Positions 1 through 8,129 of a DNA stretch of 64,000 nt are shown one piece after another (position 1 is the first letter of the stretch; each line of letters begins with the position of its first letter). The position numbers and the translations under genes are program-made. The stretch is from Palsa-504 sp963789225 (GTDB lineage: Bacteria > Actinomycetota > Actinomycetes > Streptosporangiales > Streptosporangiaceae), in NCBI GenBank assembly GCA_963789225.1, contig CAWBKD010000036.1:186001-250000 (forward strand), written 5' to 3'. The notes under the pieces were generated by a model. That model searched no databases. It saw only the letters and a program-made list of their open reading frames with translations, and was not told where the DNA came from.

Positions 1-428
1 TGCGGGAAGACGTCGAACACGGCCGCGACCCTGCGGGCGGTCAGCGCCCGGTCGGACAGGATGTACCCGCCCAGCTCGATGTTCTCCCGGACCGTCATGT
101 CGCGGAACAGGCTGTGGTTCTGCGGCACCTGGACCACGCCCAGCCGCAGGATCTGGCGCGGCGACCGGCCGACGAGGTTCTCCCCGTCCAGCACCATCGA
201 CCCGAGCCGCGGCCTCAGCAGCCCGCTAATCGCCGCCATCAGCGTGGATTTGCCCGCCCCGTTGGGCCCGACCACGCAGGTGATCCCGCCCTGGACCACC
301 TCGAGGGACACCCCCCGCAGCACGTCCCCGCCGCCGTACCCCGCGACAAGACCTTCAATCGTCAATACCGAACGAGCGATGGTTCCCGCCCCGGATCCAC
401 CCTGGGGTTCATCGGCCGGCCGCCTCAC
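1..428 (-). CDS. livF: Branched-chain amino acid ABC transporter ATP-binding protein LivF (3' end outside window)
   Basis: This is the N-terminal 142 residues of the second ATPase of a Liv-type importer. It would hydrolyse ATP at the cytoplasmic face of the LivHM channel. The Walker A motif GPNGAGKST is visible, followed by the Q-loop region VVQVPQNHSLFRDMTVREN, which is typical of LivF. The GTG start at 428 overlaps the livG stop as GTGA, so translation is probably coupled. The signature motif and Walker B lie beyond the window edge. It is the last visible gene of the five-gene minus-strand operon. Family assignment is firm; the exact substrate (branched amino acids, other amino acids, amides or aromatic acids) cannot be told from sequence. 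Confidence 0.9.
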   Translation of the reverse strand, partial: MRRPADEPQGGSGAGTIARSVLTIEGLVAGYGGGDVLRGVSLEVVQGGITCVVGPNGAGKSTLMAAISGLLRPRLGSMVLDGENLVGRSPRQILRLGVVQVPQNHSLFRDMTVRENIELGGYILSDRALTARRVAAVFDVFP

Positions 429-1195
429 GCGTCCTCCCCCGCGCGCGGTTCCAGGGCCTCTTCCGCCGCTTCCAGATCCTCAGCGTCCGGATCCTCGCCG
501 AGGTAGGCGTCGAGCACCCGCCGGTCGGTTCGGACGATGGCGGGCGGCCCGGCCGCCACCACGGTGCCCGAGTCGAGCACCGTGACCTGGTCGCATAGCC
601 CCATCACGAATTCCATATTGTGCTCGACGATCAGGAAGGTCACGCCGGCGGCGTTCAGCTCGCGGATCCGGTCGGCGATCTGGTTGACCAGCGTCAGGTT
701 GACGCCGCCGGCCGGCTCATCGAGCAGGACGATGGCGGGCTCCGCGACCAGGACGTAGGCCAGCTCGAGGAGCTTGCGCTGCCCGTACGAGAGCGTGCCT
801 GCCTGCTTGGCGTGATGTCCCGCGATGCCGACGAACTCGAGCTGCTCCATCGCCCGCTTCCTGGCGGAGGCCCGCCCGTGCTTGGAGGCGACCAGCATGT
901 TCTCCATGACCGTGAGGCTGGCGAAGATCCTGGTCAGCTGGAAGGTGCGGCCGATGCCGAGCTCGAACACCTTGTCCGGCGCGATGTTGGTGATCCGCCT
1001 GCCGCCCAGGTACACCTCGCCCGCGTCCGCCTTTGCGTACCCGGTGATCACGTTGAACAGGGTGGTCTTGCCCGACCCGTTCGGCCCGATCAGCCCGGCC
1101 ACCTCGCCCTCGCCGATCTCCACCGTGCACTCGTCGAGCGCCCGGACGCCGCCGTAGGACTTGTGCACCCCCTCGGTCCGCAGGAGCACGCTCAT
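425..1195 (-). CDS. livG: Branched-chain amino acid ABC transporter ATP-binding protein LivG
   Basis: A 256-residue ABC ATPase. Visible motifs in order are Walker A GPNGSGKTT near residue 40, the Q-loop segment GIGRTFQLTRIF, the signature LSYGQRK, Walker B IVLLDEPAGGVN and the switch histidine in LIVEHNM. The sequence following Walker B (AGGVN in place of LivF-like segments) and the GRTFQ motif distinguish LivG from LivF. The ATG start at 1195 overlaps the livM stop as ATGA; a longer open frame exists upstream but lies inside livM. The acidic C-terminal tail (from about residue 232) is longer than usual. Together with LivF it forms the cytoplasmic motor of the importer. Confidence 0.93.
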   Translation of the reverse strand: MSVLLRTEGVHKSYGGVRALDECTVEIGEGEVAGLIGPNGSGKTTLFNVITGYAKADAGEVYLGGRRITNIAPDKVFELGIGRTFQLTRIFASLTVMENMLVASKHGRASARKRAMEQLEFVGIAGHHAKQAGTLSYGQRKLLELAYVLVAEPAIVLLDEPAGGVNLTLVNQIADRIRELNAAGVTFLIVEHNMEFVMGLCDQVTVLDSGTVVAAGPPAIVRTDRRVLDAYLGEDPDAEDLEAAEEALEPRAGEDA

Positions 1196-2226
1196 CGCTG
1201 CGCCTCCTGGGTCGCCTGTGCCCCCTGAGCCGCCGCGGGAGCCGCGGCGGGCGCGACCGCAGGACGGCCCCTGGTCCGCAGCCTGGTGATCCACTCGGCA
1301 CCGGTCGGGATGATGCCCCGCGGCATGAACAGCACGACCGCCAGGAACAGCACGCCGAGCAGGATCTGGGCGAGGTAGGCGTTGGTGAAGATGGTGGTGA
1401 GGTACAGCTGGCCCGGCTCGATGATGAGCGCGCCGAGGACGGGGCCGGACACGGTGCCGAGGCCGCCCAGGAAGGCCATCAGGACCACGAACAGGTCGAA
1501 CAGGGGGTCGAAGCCGGTCGACGGCTCCACCTGGGCGATGTAGTAGAACCACAGGCCGCCGACCAGCCCGGTGATCGCGGCGGACAGGACGAACGCGGAC
1601 AGCTTGACCCGCATCGCGTGCACCCCGAGGCCGCGCGCCCGGTCCTCGTCGTCCCTGATCGCCCGGAGCTGCAGGCCGAACCTGGAGCGCCGGATCAGCC
1701 AGGCGAGCGCCGTCGCGACAGCGGCGCAGCCCAGCGCGCTGTAGTAGAACGGGTTGTTGAAGGTCTGCGAGTTCCAGGACAGGAACGGGGCGTCCAGGCC
1801 GCTCGAGCCACCGGTGAAGGAGAAGTTGTAGGCCATCAGCTGGAAGATGAAGAACATCGCGATCGTGATCACGATGAAGGTGTGCCGCCTGACCCGCAGC
1901 GCCACCAGGCCGAACGGCACCGCGATCAGCGCCCCGACGACCGCGCCCAGCGGCATCAGCCCGAACACGCCGACCCCGCCGACGTGCCAGTCCCGCGCGG
2001 CGACGCCGACCGCGTAGGCCCCGCTGCCGAAGAACACGGCGTGGCCGAGCGAGATGTAGCCGGAGAAGCCGGAGAAGGTATTCCAGGCCGAGGCCACCGC
2101 GACGAAGATCATCGCGAACACGCCGTAGTTTGTCACCGCCGGATTGGTGAAGACCTGCGGGAAGGCCACCGCGGCCGCGAGCACCGCGACTACGCCCGCG
2201 GCCCGCAGCCCTTGTGCTCTCGTCAT
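1192..2226 (-). CDS. livM: Branched-chain amino acid ABC transporter permease LivM
   Basis: A 344-residue polytopic inner-membrane permease. It shows the LivM hallmarks: the SAWNTFSGFSGYISLGHAVFF segment near residue 50, the charged cytoplasmic loop LRAIRDDEDRARGLGV and the FLGGLGTVSGPVLGA motif near residue 255. About eight to ten hydrophobic segments are visible. The C-terminus ends in an Ala/Gln-rich tail. Start ATG 2226 overlaps the livH stop as ATGA. It pairs with LivH to form the transmembrane channel; both junctions overlap by four bases, which supports a single operon. Confidence 0.93.
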   Translation of the reverse strand: MTRAQGLRAAGVVAVLAAAVAFPQVFTNPAVTNYGVFAMIFVAVASAWNTFSGFSGYISLGHAVFFGSGAYAVGVAARDWHVGGVGVFGLMPLGAVVGALIAVPFGLVALRVRRHTFIVITIAMFFIFQLMAYNFSFTGGSSGLDAPFLSWNSQTFNNPFYYSALGCAAVATALAWLIRRSRFGLQLRAIRDDEDRARGLGVHAMRVKLSAFVLSAAITGLVGGLWFYYIAQVEPSTGFDPLFDLFVVLMAFLGGLGTVSGPVLGALIIEPGQLYLTTIFTNAYLAQILLGVLFLAVVLFMPRGIIPTGAEWITRLRTRGRPAVAPAAAPAAAQGAQATQEAQR

Positions 2227-3104
2227 TGTGCTCGCACCGGCGCCCGGCCGAAGAAACCGGTCGGGCGGATCAACAGGACCAGGACGAGGGCGGCGTAGAA
2301 GACCGCCGTCGCCCACTGCGGCTGCCAGATGTCCACCAGCGACTGGAGCGTGAGCATGAAGACGGACGCGGCGAGCGCGCCGCCGATGCTGCCCAGCCCG
2401 CCCAGGATGATGATCGCGAGCAGCCGCGAGATCAGGTCATAGCCGCTGTTGGGGTTGAACCCGCCGTTCGTCGCCCCGAACATCATCCCGCCGACCGCGG
2501 TCACCGCGACGCCGATCCCGAACGTGAGCGCGGCGACGCGGTTCGTATCGATGCCGACCAGCCGGGCCGCCGTCTCGTCCTGCATCGTCGCTCGCACGCT
2601 CCGGCCGAACCCGGTCCGGTACAGGAGCAGGTACAGGGCCAGCACCAGCACGACCGCGAGCGCGAAGCCGAACAGGTAGATGTCGGCCAGGTAGAAGCCG
2701 AACAGATGGATGCTCGAGGTCACGTACCACGCGTTCAGGTTCCTGACGTCGGGGCCCGCGATCTCGTACAGGATCCCCTCGATGATCAGCGCGATCGCGT
2801 AGGTGACCAGCAAGGTCATCGACACTCGCTCCCGGCCGCGCAGCGGCCGGATGAACGCCCACTGGATCGCCACGCCGATTACGAACATGGCGGGCACGGT
2901 GACCAGCAACCCGATGAACAGGTCGATGTGCAGCCGTGCCGCCAGTCCGTAACTGAGGTAGGCACCGAGGATGACGAGGATGCCCTGCGCGATGTTGATG
3001 ATGTCGAGCACGCCGAAGATCAGGGTCAGGCCGACCGCCATCAGGGCGTAAACGCCCCCGATCAGGATCCCGTCGACGATGGCCTCGTAGATCTCCCGCG
3101 CCAC
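2223..3104 (-). CDS. livH: Branched-chain amino acid ABC transporter permease LivH
   Basis: A 293-residue polytopic permease. LivH features are the N-terminal GGVYALMAVGLTLIFGVLDIINIAQG segment (shown here in parts: GGVYALMAVGL, then FGVLDIINIAQG), the cytoplasmic loop RATMQDETAARLVGIDTNRV and the IILGGLGSIGGALAA motif. The GTG start at 3104 is preceded by a strong GAGGAGG ribosome-binding site about eight bases upstream. It lies between the binding-protein gene and livM, 38 bases downstream of the former. With LivM it forms the heterodimeric membrane channel. Assignment is firm at family level. Confidence 0.93.
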   Translation of the reverse strand: MAREIYEAIVDGILIGGVYALMAVGLTLIFGVLDIINIAQGILVILGAYLSYGLAARLHIDLFIGLLVTVPAMFVIGVAIQWAFIRPLRGRERVSMTLLVTYAIALIIEGILYEIAGPDVRNLNAWYVTSSIHLFGFYLADIYLFGFALAVVLVLALYLLLYRTGFGRSVRATMQDETAARLVGIDTNRVAALTFGIGVAVTAVGGMMFGATNGGFNPNSGYDLISRLLAIIILGGLGSIGGALAASVFMLTLQSLVDIWQPQWATAVFYAALVLVLLIRPTGFFGRAPVRAQ

Positions 3105-3142
3105 GCAGCCTGCCTCCTCGGTTACCCGTCTACCGTGTGCTG

Positions 3143-4441
3143 CTAGCTGGTCCAGGCCGGCTTGGTCGCGATGATCGGCTTGGAGCCCGCCGCGTTAGAC
3201 GGCAGGACCTGGTTGAAGACGTCGCCCGTCTGCCACTGGAACACGAACGCGTCGGACGCGCCGTTCTCACCGAGCGAGTCGAACTTCACCGGCCCCTGGA
3301 CGCTGGTGAGCGTCACGTTGCTGTGCAGGTAGGAGATGATCTTGGCGTTGTCGGTGCCGCCGGTCGCCACGATGGCCTGGTCCATGACCTGGCCGACCGA
3401 GTAGGCCTCGGCGACGTCGGCGCTGACGCCCGACGGGGTGCCGCCGTACTTGGCGACGTACTCGCTGATCAGGGTCTGGCTGGCCGGATCTGAGAAGCCG
3501 GGGTACCAGCCGTTGGGCACCATCATCCCGATCGCGTTGCCCTTGCCGACCACCGAGGTGAACGCGGTGCCCTGGTCGGGACCCGCGGCCGCGATGAACA
3601 GCTTCGGGGTGTAGTGCTGCTGCTCGAACGCCTGCATGAAGGCGGCGACAGTCGGCACGTCGGTGGAGCCGAGGACCACGATCTGCGCGCCGCTGGCCGC
3701 CACCTGGTCGGCCGGCGCCTTATAGTCCGCGACCTCCTCGGGGAAGATCTTCGAGTACACCGTCTTCACCCCGAGAGCCGAGAGCATCTGCTCCGCCAGT
3801 TGGACCGGCGGGTCGGCGAACGGGTCGTCGGCCATCGGGTAGGCCGCGGTGGTGGGCCGCTGGCTGGCCGGCAGCGACGCGATGTAGTTGACGAACGGGA
3901 CCATCTCGTCCCTGATCGGCAGGCTGACGTCGAAGATGTTGTGGTCGGCCAGGTTGGGCGGGCTGTTGAAGACGGTCGGCGCGCCGCCCGCGCCCTCGAC
4001 GAACGCGTAGCCGGCCCGGGCCACCACGCTGTCCGCCGGCGTGGTCAGCAGCGACGAGAAGGGCCCGAACGTCAGGTCCACGTGGTCGGTGTTGATCAGC
4101 GTCTGGTAGTTGGTGACCACCTGGGAGGGCGAGCTGTTGTCGTTGAGGATCTTCAGCACGACCTTCCGGCCGAGGATGCCGCCCTTCGCGTTCACGTCGG
4201 TGGCCCAGAGCTCGTACCCGTGCTCGTAGTTGATGCCATCCGCGGAGAAGTCGCCGGTCAGGGACAGCGAGGCACCGATGACAATCGGAGCCGTGGTGGC
4301 TGGGCTTGAGCTCGTGGTCGTGCTGGAGCTACTGCTGCTACTGCTCGAACTGCTGCACGACGCCAGCATGCTGGCCGACAGCACAGCAGCCGCGGTCGCG
4401 GCGATGGCTTTCCTGGAGAGCCAGGGGATCTTGCGTCCCAC
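3143..4441 (-). CDS. ABC transporter substrate-binding lipoprotein (LivJ/LivK type)
   Basis: A 432-residue extracytoplasmic ligand-binding protein of the Peripla_BP_6 type. The N-terminus carries a positively charged start, a hydrophobic stretch and a lipobox ending MLASC, so the mature protein should be a membrane-anchored lipoprotein. A low-complexity Ser/Thr linker follows, then the conserved opening IVIGASLSLTGDFSADG and the NAKGGILGRKV motif. GTG 4441 was chosen because GAAGGAGG lies just upstream and the signal peptide begins there; the open frame extends further but overlaps the next control region. It is the first gene of the liv operon and captures the ligand for LivHMGF. Confidence 0.92.
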   Translation of the reverse strand: MGRKIPWLSRKAIAATAAAVLSASMLASCSSSSSSSSSSSTTTSSSPATTAPIVIGASLSLTGDFSADGINYEHGYELWATDVNAKGGILGRKVVLKILNDNSSPSQVVTNYQTLINTDHVDLTFGPFSSLLTTPADSVVARAGYAFVEGAGGAPTVFNSPPNLADHNIFDVSLPIRDEMVPFVNYIASLPASQRPTTAAYPMADDPFADPPVQLAEQMLSALGVKTVYSKIFPEEVADYKAPADQVAASGAQIVVLGSTDVPTVAAFMQAFEQQHYTPKLFIAAAGPDQGTAFTSVVGKGNAIGMMVPNGWYPGFSDPASQTLISEYVAKYGGTPSGVSADVAEAYSVGQVMDQAIVATGGTDNAKIISYLHSNVTLTSVQGPVKFDSLGENGASDAFVFQWQTGDVFNQVLPSNAAGSKPIIATKPAWTS

Positions 4442-4472
4442 GCCTGGTTCCTCCTTCGTCTTATGTTGCGGT

Positions 4473-5444
4473 CTATTCGGGTGTGTGCATGGATGAGGTT
4501 TCGCTGGGGCCGAGACCGTCGGGCACGTCAGCGTGCTCGCTGACGAGCGGCAGCCCCGCCGAATCCGCCTGCTGCTGCAGGAGCGCCGCGAAGTCCGATT
4601 CACCGTACCCCCGTGCCACCAGGCTCTGGATGAGCTGGTAGACGGTCGCCGCCACGGGCATGGGCACCTCGCGTTCCCGCGCTGCGGCCAGGCCCAAGTC
4701 GAAGTCCTTGCGCAGCAGCGAAGCCGTGAACGTGGGTGTGAAGTCCAGGTTCACGTAAGCGGGGGTCTTGTACCCGGTGAACAGGGAACCCATCACGCTG
4801 TTGTTGAGGCAGGCCAAGAACGCTTGCCTGCTGATACCGCTCTTTTCTGCGAGAATGGTCACCTCGGCTAGTGACTGGGCCACTACGCCGAGAAATAGAT
4901 TGTGGCAGAGCTTCACCGTCCTGGCCAACTCGCCCTCGCCGACGTAAGTCACGCCGCGGCCGAGCATACTCAGGTACGGCTCTGCCATGTCGAACGCTTC
5001 CCTGGGCCCCGAAACCGCGGCCGTCATCTTCCCGGCCCGGACCACCTTGGGATTCCCCATGACGGGCGCGGCGAGGAATGCGGTGCCGCGCTCGGCGGCC
5101 TCGGCCCGCACGCGGGCAGAGGCCTCGGGAGAGACTGTGGAGCAATCGACGATCACCTTGGGCACCGCTCCATCGGGCCCGGACATCAGCCCGCCGGCAC
5201 CGAGCACCGCGGCGACCAGGTCTTCGGAAGACCCGACCGTAATGAACACGACGTCCGTGGCACCTAGCTCCGCAGCGGAGGCGACGGGCTTGGCGCCGAG
5301 CCGTACGAGCGGCTCGGCCTTGGCCGACGAGCGGTTATAGACGGCGAGATCGCAGCCGGCGGCCAGCAGCCGACGACCCATCTCCACGCCCATGCGCCCG
5401 GTGCCCAGCCAGCCGAGTCGGCGCGCATCTTCGTGTCCGACCAT
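4473..5444 (-). CDS. NAD(P)-dependent oxidoreductase, 3-hydroxyisobutyrate dehydrogenase family
   Basis: A 323-residue beta-hydroxyacid dehydrogenase. The Rossmann motif LGTGRMGVEMG is at the N-terminus, the DCSTVSP substrate-binding motif lies near residue 100 and the catalytic lysine is in ARTVKLCHNLFLG. Such enzymes oxidise beta-hydroxyacids (3-hydroxyisobutyrate, tartronate semialdehyde, glycerate-like compounds) with NAD(P). It sits 31 bases upstream of the liv-type operon on the same strand, so it is probably co-transcribed and the imported ligand may be its substrate or a precursor. That link is inference. The ATG at 5444 gives the normal N-terminus; upstream in-frame codons run into the operator region. 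Confidence 0.88.
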   Translation of the reverse strand: MVGHEDARRLGWLGTGRMGVEMGRRLLAAGCDLAVYNRSSAKAEPLVRLGAKPVASAAELGATDVVFITVGSSEDLVAAVLGAGGLMSGPDGAVPKVIVDCSTVSPEASARVRAEAAERGTAFLAAPVMGNPKVVRAGKMTAAVSGPREAFDMAEPYLSMLGRGVTYVGEGELARTVKLCHNLFLGVVAQSLAEVTILAEKSGISRQAFLACLNNSVMGSLFTGYKTPAYVNLDFTPTFTASLLRKDFDLGLAAAREREVPMPVAATVYQLIQSLVARGYGESDFAALLQQQADSAGLPLVSEHADVPDGLGPSETSSMHTPE

Positions 5445-5472
5445 GGCGCCCGATCCCTCCCGACTCTGGTCA

Positions 5473-5483
5473 CAATCGTTTGC
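5473..5483. promoter_or_regulatory. LacI-type operator-like site, proximal to the dehydrogenase/liv operon
   Basis: CAATCGTTTGC matches the perfect palindrome at 5626-5637 in 10 of 11 positions. It lies 29 bases upstream of the dehydrogenase start, where a bound repressor would block transcription. The assignment rests on motif similarity and on the LacI gene next door; binding is untested. Confidence 0.5.
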
Positions 5484-5625
5484 ACACGAGATTGGCCTCG
5501 CGGCCCGTCCTTTGTCAATGCCGGATGTCCAACCTGTTACCAAAGCCGTACCAAAATGGTTTCTCTGCCGGTATATGACAGCTCACAGGCGTTCTGCATG
5601 GAGCCGTACGGTCACGGCGACATCA

Positions 5626-5637
5626 GCAATCGATTGC
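5626..5637. promoter_or_regulatory. LacI-type operator: perfect 12-bp palindrome
   Basis: GCAATCGATTGC is a perfect palindrome with the central CG typical of LacI-family operators. It lies in the 264-bp non-coding gap between the LacI gene and the dehydrogenase/liv operon, 182 bases upstream of the operon's first start codon. Two related copies (5473-5483 and 6849-6859) lie in the other control positions expected for this regulator. The remainder of the gap holds no convincing ORF. Confidence 0.6.
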
Positions 5638-5708
5638 AGGCCGCCGACCCTGAGGGAACATGCTGTCCTGAGATTGGGAAGGTGCCTCGCTGCGATCGGG
5701 GCGGCGGG

Positions 5709-6827
5709 CTATCCCTCGCGAGCCCGGCGAGACGGAGCCTGGTGCAGCGGCACCGGCGGGTTGCGGGATTCGGCCGCCTCACCCTGGCCACCCTGCGAGG
5801 TCGCGCCGGATGGCGGGGCGGTAGACCCGCGGACCACGAGCTCCGGCGCGAGGTACATGATCTTCACCGGCCCATCGCCCTCGAAGATCCGCTCGAGCAG
5901 CAGTTGCGCCGCCTCGGTGCCCAGCTGGTAGTGCGGGAAGCGCACCGTCGCCAGCGGCGGCCTGAGCCGGTCGATGAACGGCATGTCGTTGAAGCCGATC
6001 ACGGAAACGTCGTCGGGGCACTGCAGGCCGGCTTCGTCGAGCGCCGAGTAGCACCCGACGGCCAGCATGTCGTTGGCGGCCGCCACCGCCGTGAACCCGC
6101 CCGGCCTGGCCAGCAGCTCGGCACAGCAGCGCGTGCCCTCCTCCACCGTGTACCGGCTGGAGTAGGCGATCAGGTCCTCGCTGACCGAAAGCCCGGCCGA
6201 CGCCATGCCGTCCCTGAACCCGCGCAGCCGGCTGACGCCGGTGGACGCCTCCTGCGGGCCCGCGACGTGCGCGATGCGGGTATGGCCGAGCCGGGCCAGG
6301 TGAGTGACCGCCATCCGGGCCCCCTGCTCGTTGTCGACCGAGACCGAGGGGAAGCTGTAGTCCTGCGAGAGCCGGTTCATCAGGACGACAGGTAGGTCCG
6401 CGGCCGCCGCCTCGGCGAGAAGCGCGTCGTGCAGGGTTGCGGTGGCGAGCACGAAGCCGTCGACGTGACGCGCCCGCATCTGCTCGAAGATCATGCGCTC
6501 CCGGCTGGCGTCGGCGTCGGTATTGCCGATCAGGGCCACGTACCCGGCCGCCGCCAGCTTGTCTTCCAGGCCGCGCACGATCGGCGGGAACAACGGGTTG
6601 TTCAGGTCGGGAATCAGCACCCCGACGGTATGCGAACGGCGGGTCCGCAGGCTCCGGGCGACGGGGTTAGGCCGGTAGCCGAGCCTGGCCGCGGCGGCGG
6701 TGACCCGCCGCGCGGTGTCCTCGCTGACCAGGATGCGGGTTTCCGGGTTGAGCGCGCGGGACGCGGTCGCCGGATGGACGCGCGCCGCGGCCGCCACATC
6801 CCGCAGGGTGGCCGGCCGGTCAGGCAT
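5709..6827 (-). CDS. LacI family transcriptional regulator
   Basis: A 372-residue repressor. Residues 5-55 form the LacI helix-turn-helix and hinge (TLRDVAAAARVHPATASRALN, then RLGYRPNPVARSLRTRRS), followed by a periplasmic-binding-like effector domain starting GVLIPDLNNPLF. The C-terminal 30 residues are a polar Ser/Gly/Arg extension not normally present. It probably regulates the downstream dehydrogenase and liv operon, and itself, through the CAATCG-type sites at 5473, 5626 and 6849. The effector is unknown; LacI proteins usually bind sugars, but here it sits with an amino-acid-type importer and hydroxyacid dehydrogenase, so a small carboxylate or derivative is possible. Confidence 0.92.
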   Translation of the reverse strand: MPDRPATLRDVAAAARVHPATASRALNPETRILVSEDTARRVTAAAARLGYRPNPVARSLRTRRSHTVGVLIPDLNNPLFPPIVRGLEDKLAAAGYVALIGNTDADASRERMIFEQMRARHVDGFVLATATLHDALLAEAAAADLPVVLMNRLSQDYSFPSVSVDNEQGARMAVTHLARLGHTRIAHVAGPQEASTGVSRLRGFRDGMASAGLSVSEDLIAYSSRYTVEEGTRCCAELLARPGGFTAVAAANDMLAVGCYSALDEAGLQCPDDVSVIGFNDMPFIDRLRPPLATVRFPHYQLGTEAAQLLLERIFEGDGPVKIMYLAPELVVRGSTAPPSGATSQGGQGEAAESRNPPVPLHQAPSRRAREG

Positions 6828-6848
6828 GACTCATCTCGCTCCCCACCA

Positions 6849-6859
6849 CACACGTTTGC
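6849..6859. promoter_or_regulatory. LacI-type operator-like site upstream of the LacI gene
   Basis: CACACGTTTGC shares 9 of 11 bases with the site at 5473-5483. It lies 22 bases upstream of the LacI start codon, the position expected for autorepression. Between it and the divergent permease gene at 7073 the DNA is non-coding and relatively A/T-rich in places. Confidence 0.4.
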
Positions 6860-7072
6860 GCTATACGGTGCGTCACCACCAACAGTATCTGGCTACCAGC
6901 ACGGAAGCACTGAACCAATCATCACTATGTGATAGCGGAGCCGGTGGTCCCGCGTGCCTCACGCCGAGGGCGACCAGCGGCAGTACCTCCCGGGTGGCCT
7001 GCCCGCGCGCTACCATCGCGGACGCCGAGGCCCGCCGTGCGACAGTTGGGTGGACTGTTACACTCCCGGTTT

Positions 7073-8122
7073 ATGTGGGGGGTTACGTTCTCCGATCTGA
7101 TATACCGTTATCGGCAATTCCTTATTGCCATAGTGGGAGCTGGAGTCGTATTTGCCATGGCGCTGGCCATGACCGGGCTCGCCGCCGGATTCAGCGCGGA
7201 GATTAACTGGACTATAGGCGGAATTGGCGCCGATCGCTGGGTGCTTAATGACAATGCCCACGGGCTCATCTCCAATGGGCAGCTCCTTCCCCAGGCCCAT
7301 GTGACGGCTATCTCTCAATCTCCCGGAGTGACCAGAGCGGACGGGCTGGCCGTCTTCCCCCAGCAGGTGGCGCATATAGATGGCCGGAGCAAGACGGTTC
7401 TGGTGTTCGGCGTGGAACTGGGGGGCATCGGCGATCCCGCGGTCACGTCCGGCCAGGCGCTGTCGGGATCGGGCCAGGTGGTGGCCGACACCCGGGTTGG
7501 CGCGGCCGTCGGCAGCCAGATCACCATAGGTTCGATGTCGTTCCGCGTGGTCGGTCAGGTGGTGAACCGCACGATGCTGGCGGGCAGCCCGATCGTGTTC
7601 ATACCCCTGCGAGACGCCCAGGTTGTCGTCCTCGGGGGAAGGCCGCTCATTACCGCGGTGGTAACCCGCGGCATCCCGTCCCAGGTGCCAGCCGGACTCG
7701 CCGTGCTGACCACTTCCGAAATCGAACACGACAACCTGACGCCCCTGGCCGGGGCGATCGCATCCATCAACAGCTTCAAATACCTCATGTGGGTGGTAGC
7801 CGCCATCATCGTCGCCGCCCTGCTCTACGTGTCGGCCCTGCAGCGGGTACGGGACTTCGCCGTGCTCAAGGCGCTGGGATCCTCGTCCCTGCTGCTCTTC
7901 GAGAGCCTGGCCGTTCAGGCCGTGGTGGTCACCCTGGTCGCCGCGGCCCTGGCGGCGATCGTGGCTAACTTCCTTGGCGTCTTCTTCGCCCAGCCCGTCG
8001 TCATTCCTGGTAGCGCTTTTGGCACGCTGCCGGTCATCGCCATCGTGGTCGGGCTCTTGTCGAGTCTGGTGGCCGTGCGCCGCGCCACGTCGGCTGATCC
8101 AGCCGCGGCGTTCGGGGGGTGA
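7073..8122 (+). CDS. ABC transporter permease, FtsX/MacB type
   Basis: A protein of about 349 residues with one hydrophobic segment near the N-terminus (about residues 14-36), a long extracytoplasmic domain and three C-terminal membrane segments. That is the MacB/FtsX topology, with the C-terminal FtsX region VSALQRVRDFAVLKALGSS. It would couple to the ATPase encoded immediately downstream, probably for export, lipoprotein/envelope work or mechanotransmission rather than import. The start is uncertain: ATG 7073 begins just before the first membrane segment, but TTG and GTG codons upstream are in frame. The first 90 codons use ATA, CTT, ATT and TTT, rare in the neighbours, which may mark transfer. 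Confidence 0.8.
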   Translation: MWGVTFSDLIYRYRQFLIAIVGAGVVFAMALAMTGLAAGFSAEINWTIGGIGADRWVLNDNAHGLISNGQLLPQAHVTAISQSPGVTRADGLAVFPQQVAHIDGRSKTVLVFGVELGGIGDPAVTSGQALSGSGQVVADTRVGAAVGSQITIGSMSFRVVGQVVNRTMLAGSPIVFIPLRDAQVVVLGGRPLITAVVTRGIPSQVPAGLAVLTTSEIEHDNLTPLAGAIASINSFKYLMWVVAAIIVAALLYVSALQRVRDFAVLKALGSSSLLLFESLAVQAVVVTLVAAALAAIVANFLGVFFAQPVVIPGSAFGTLPVIAIVVGLLSSLVAVRRATSADPAAAFGG

Positions 8123-8129
8123 GACACAC

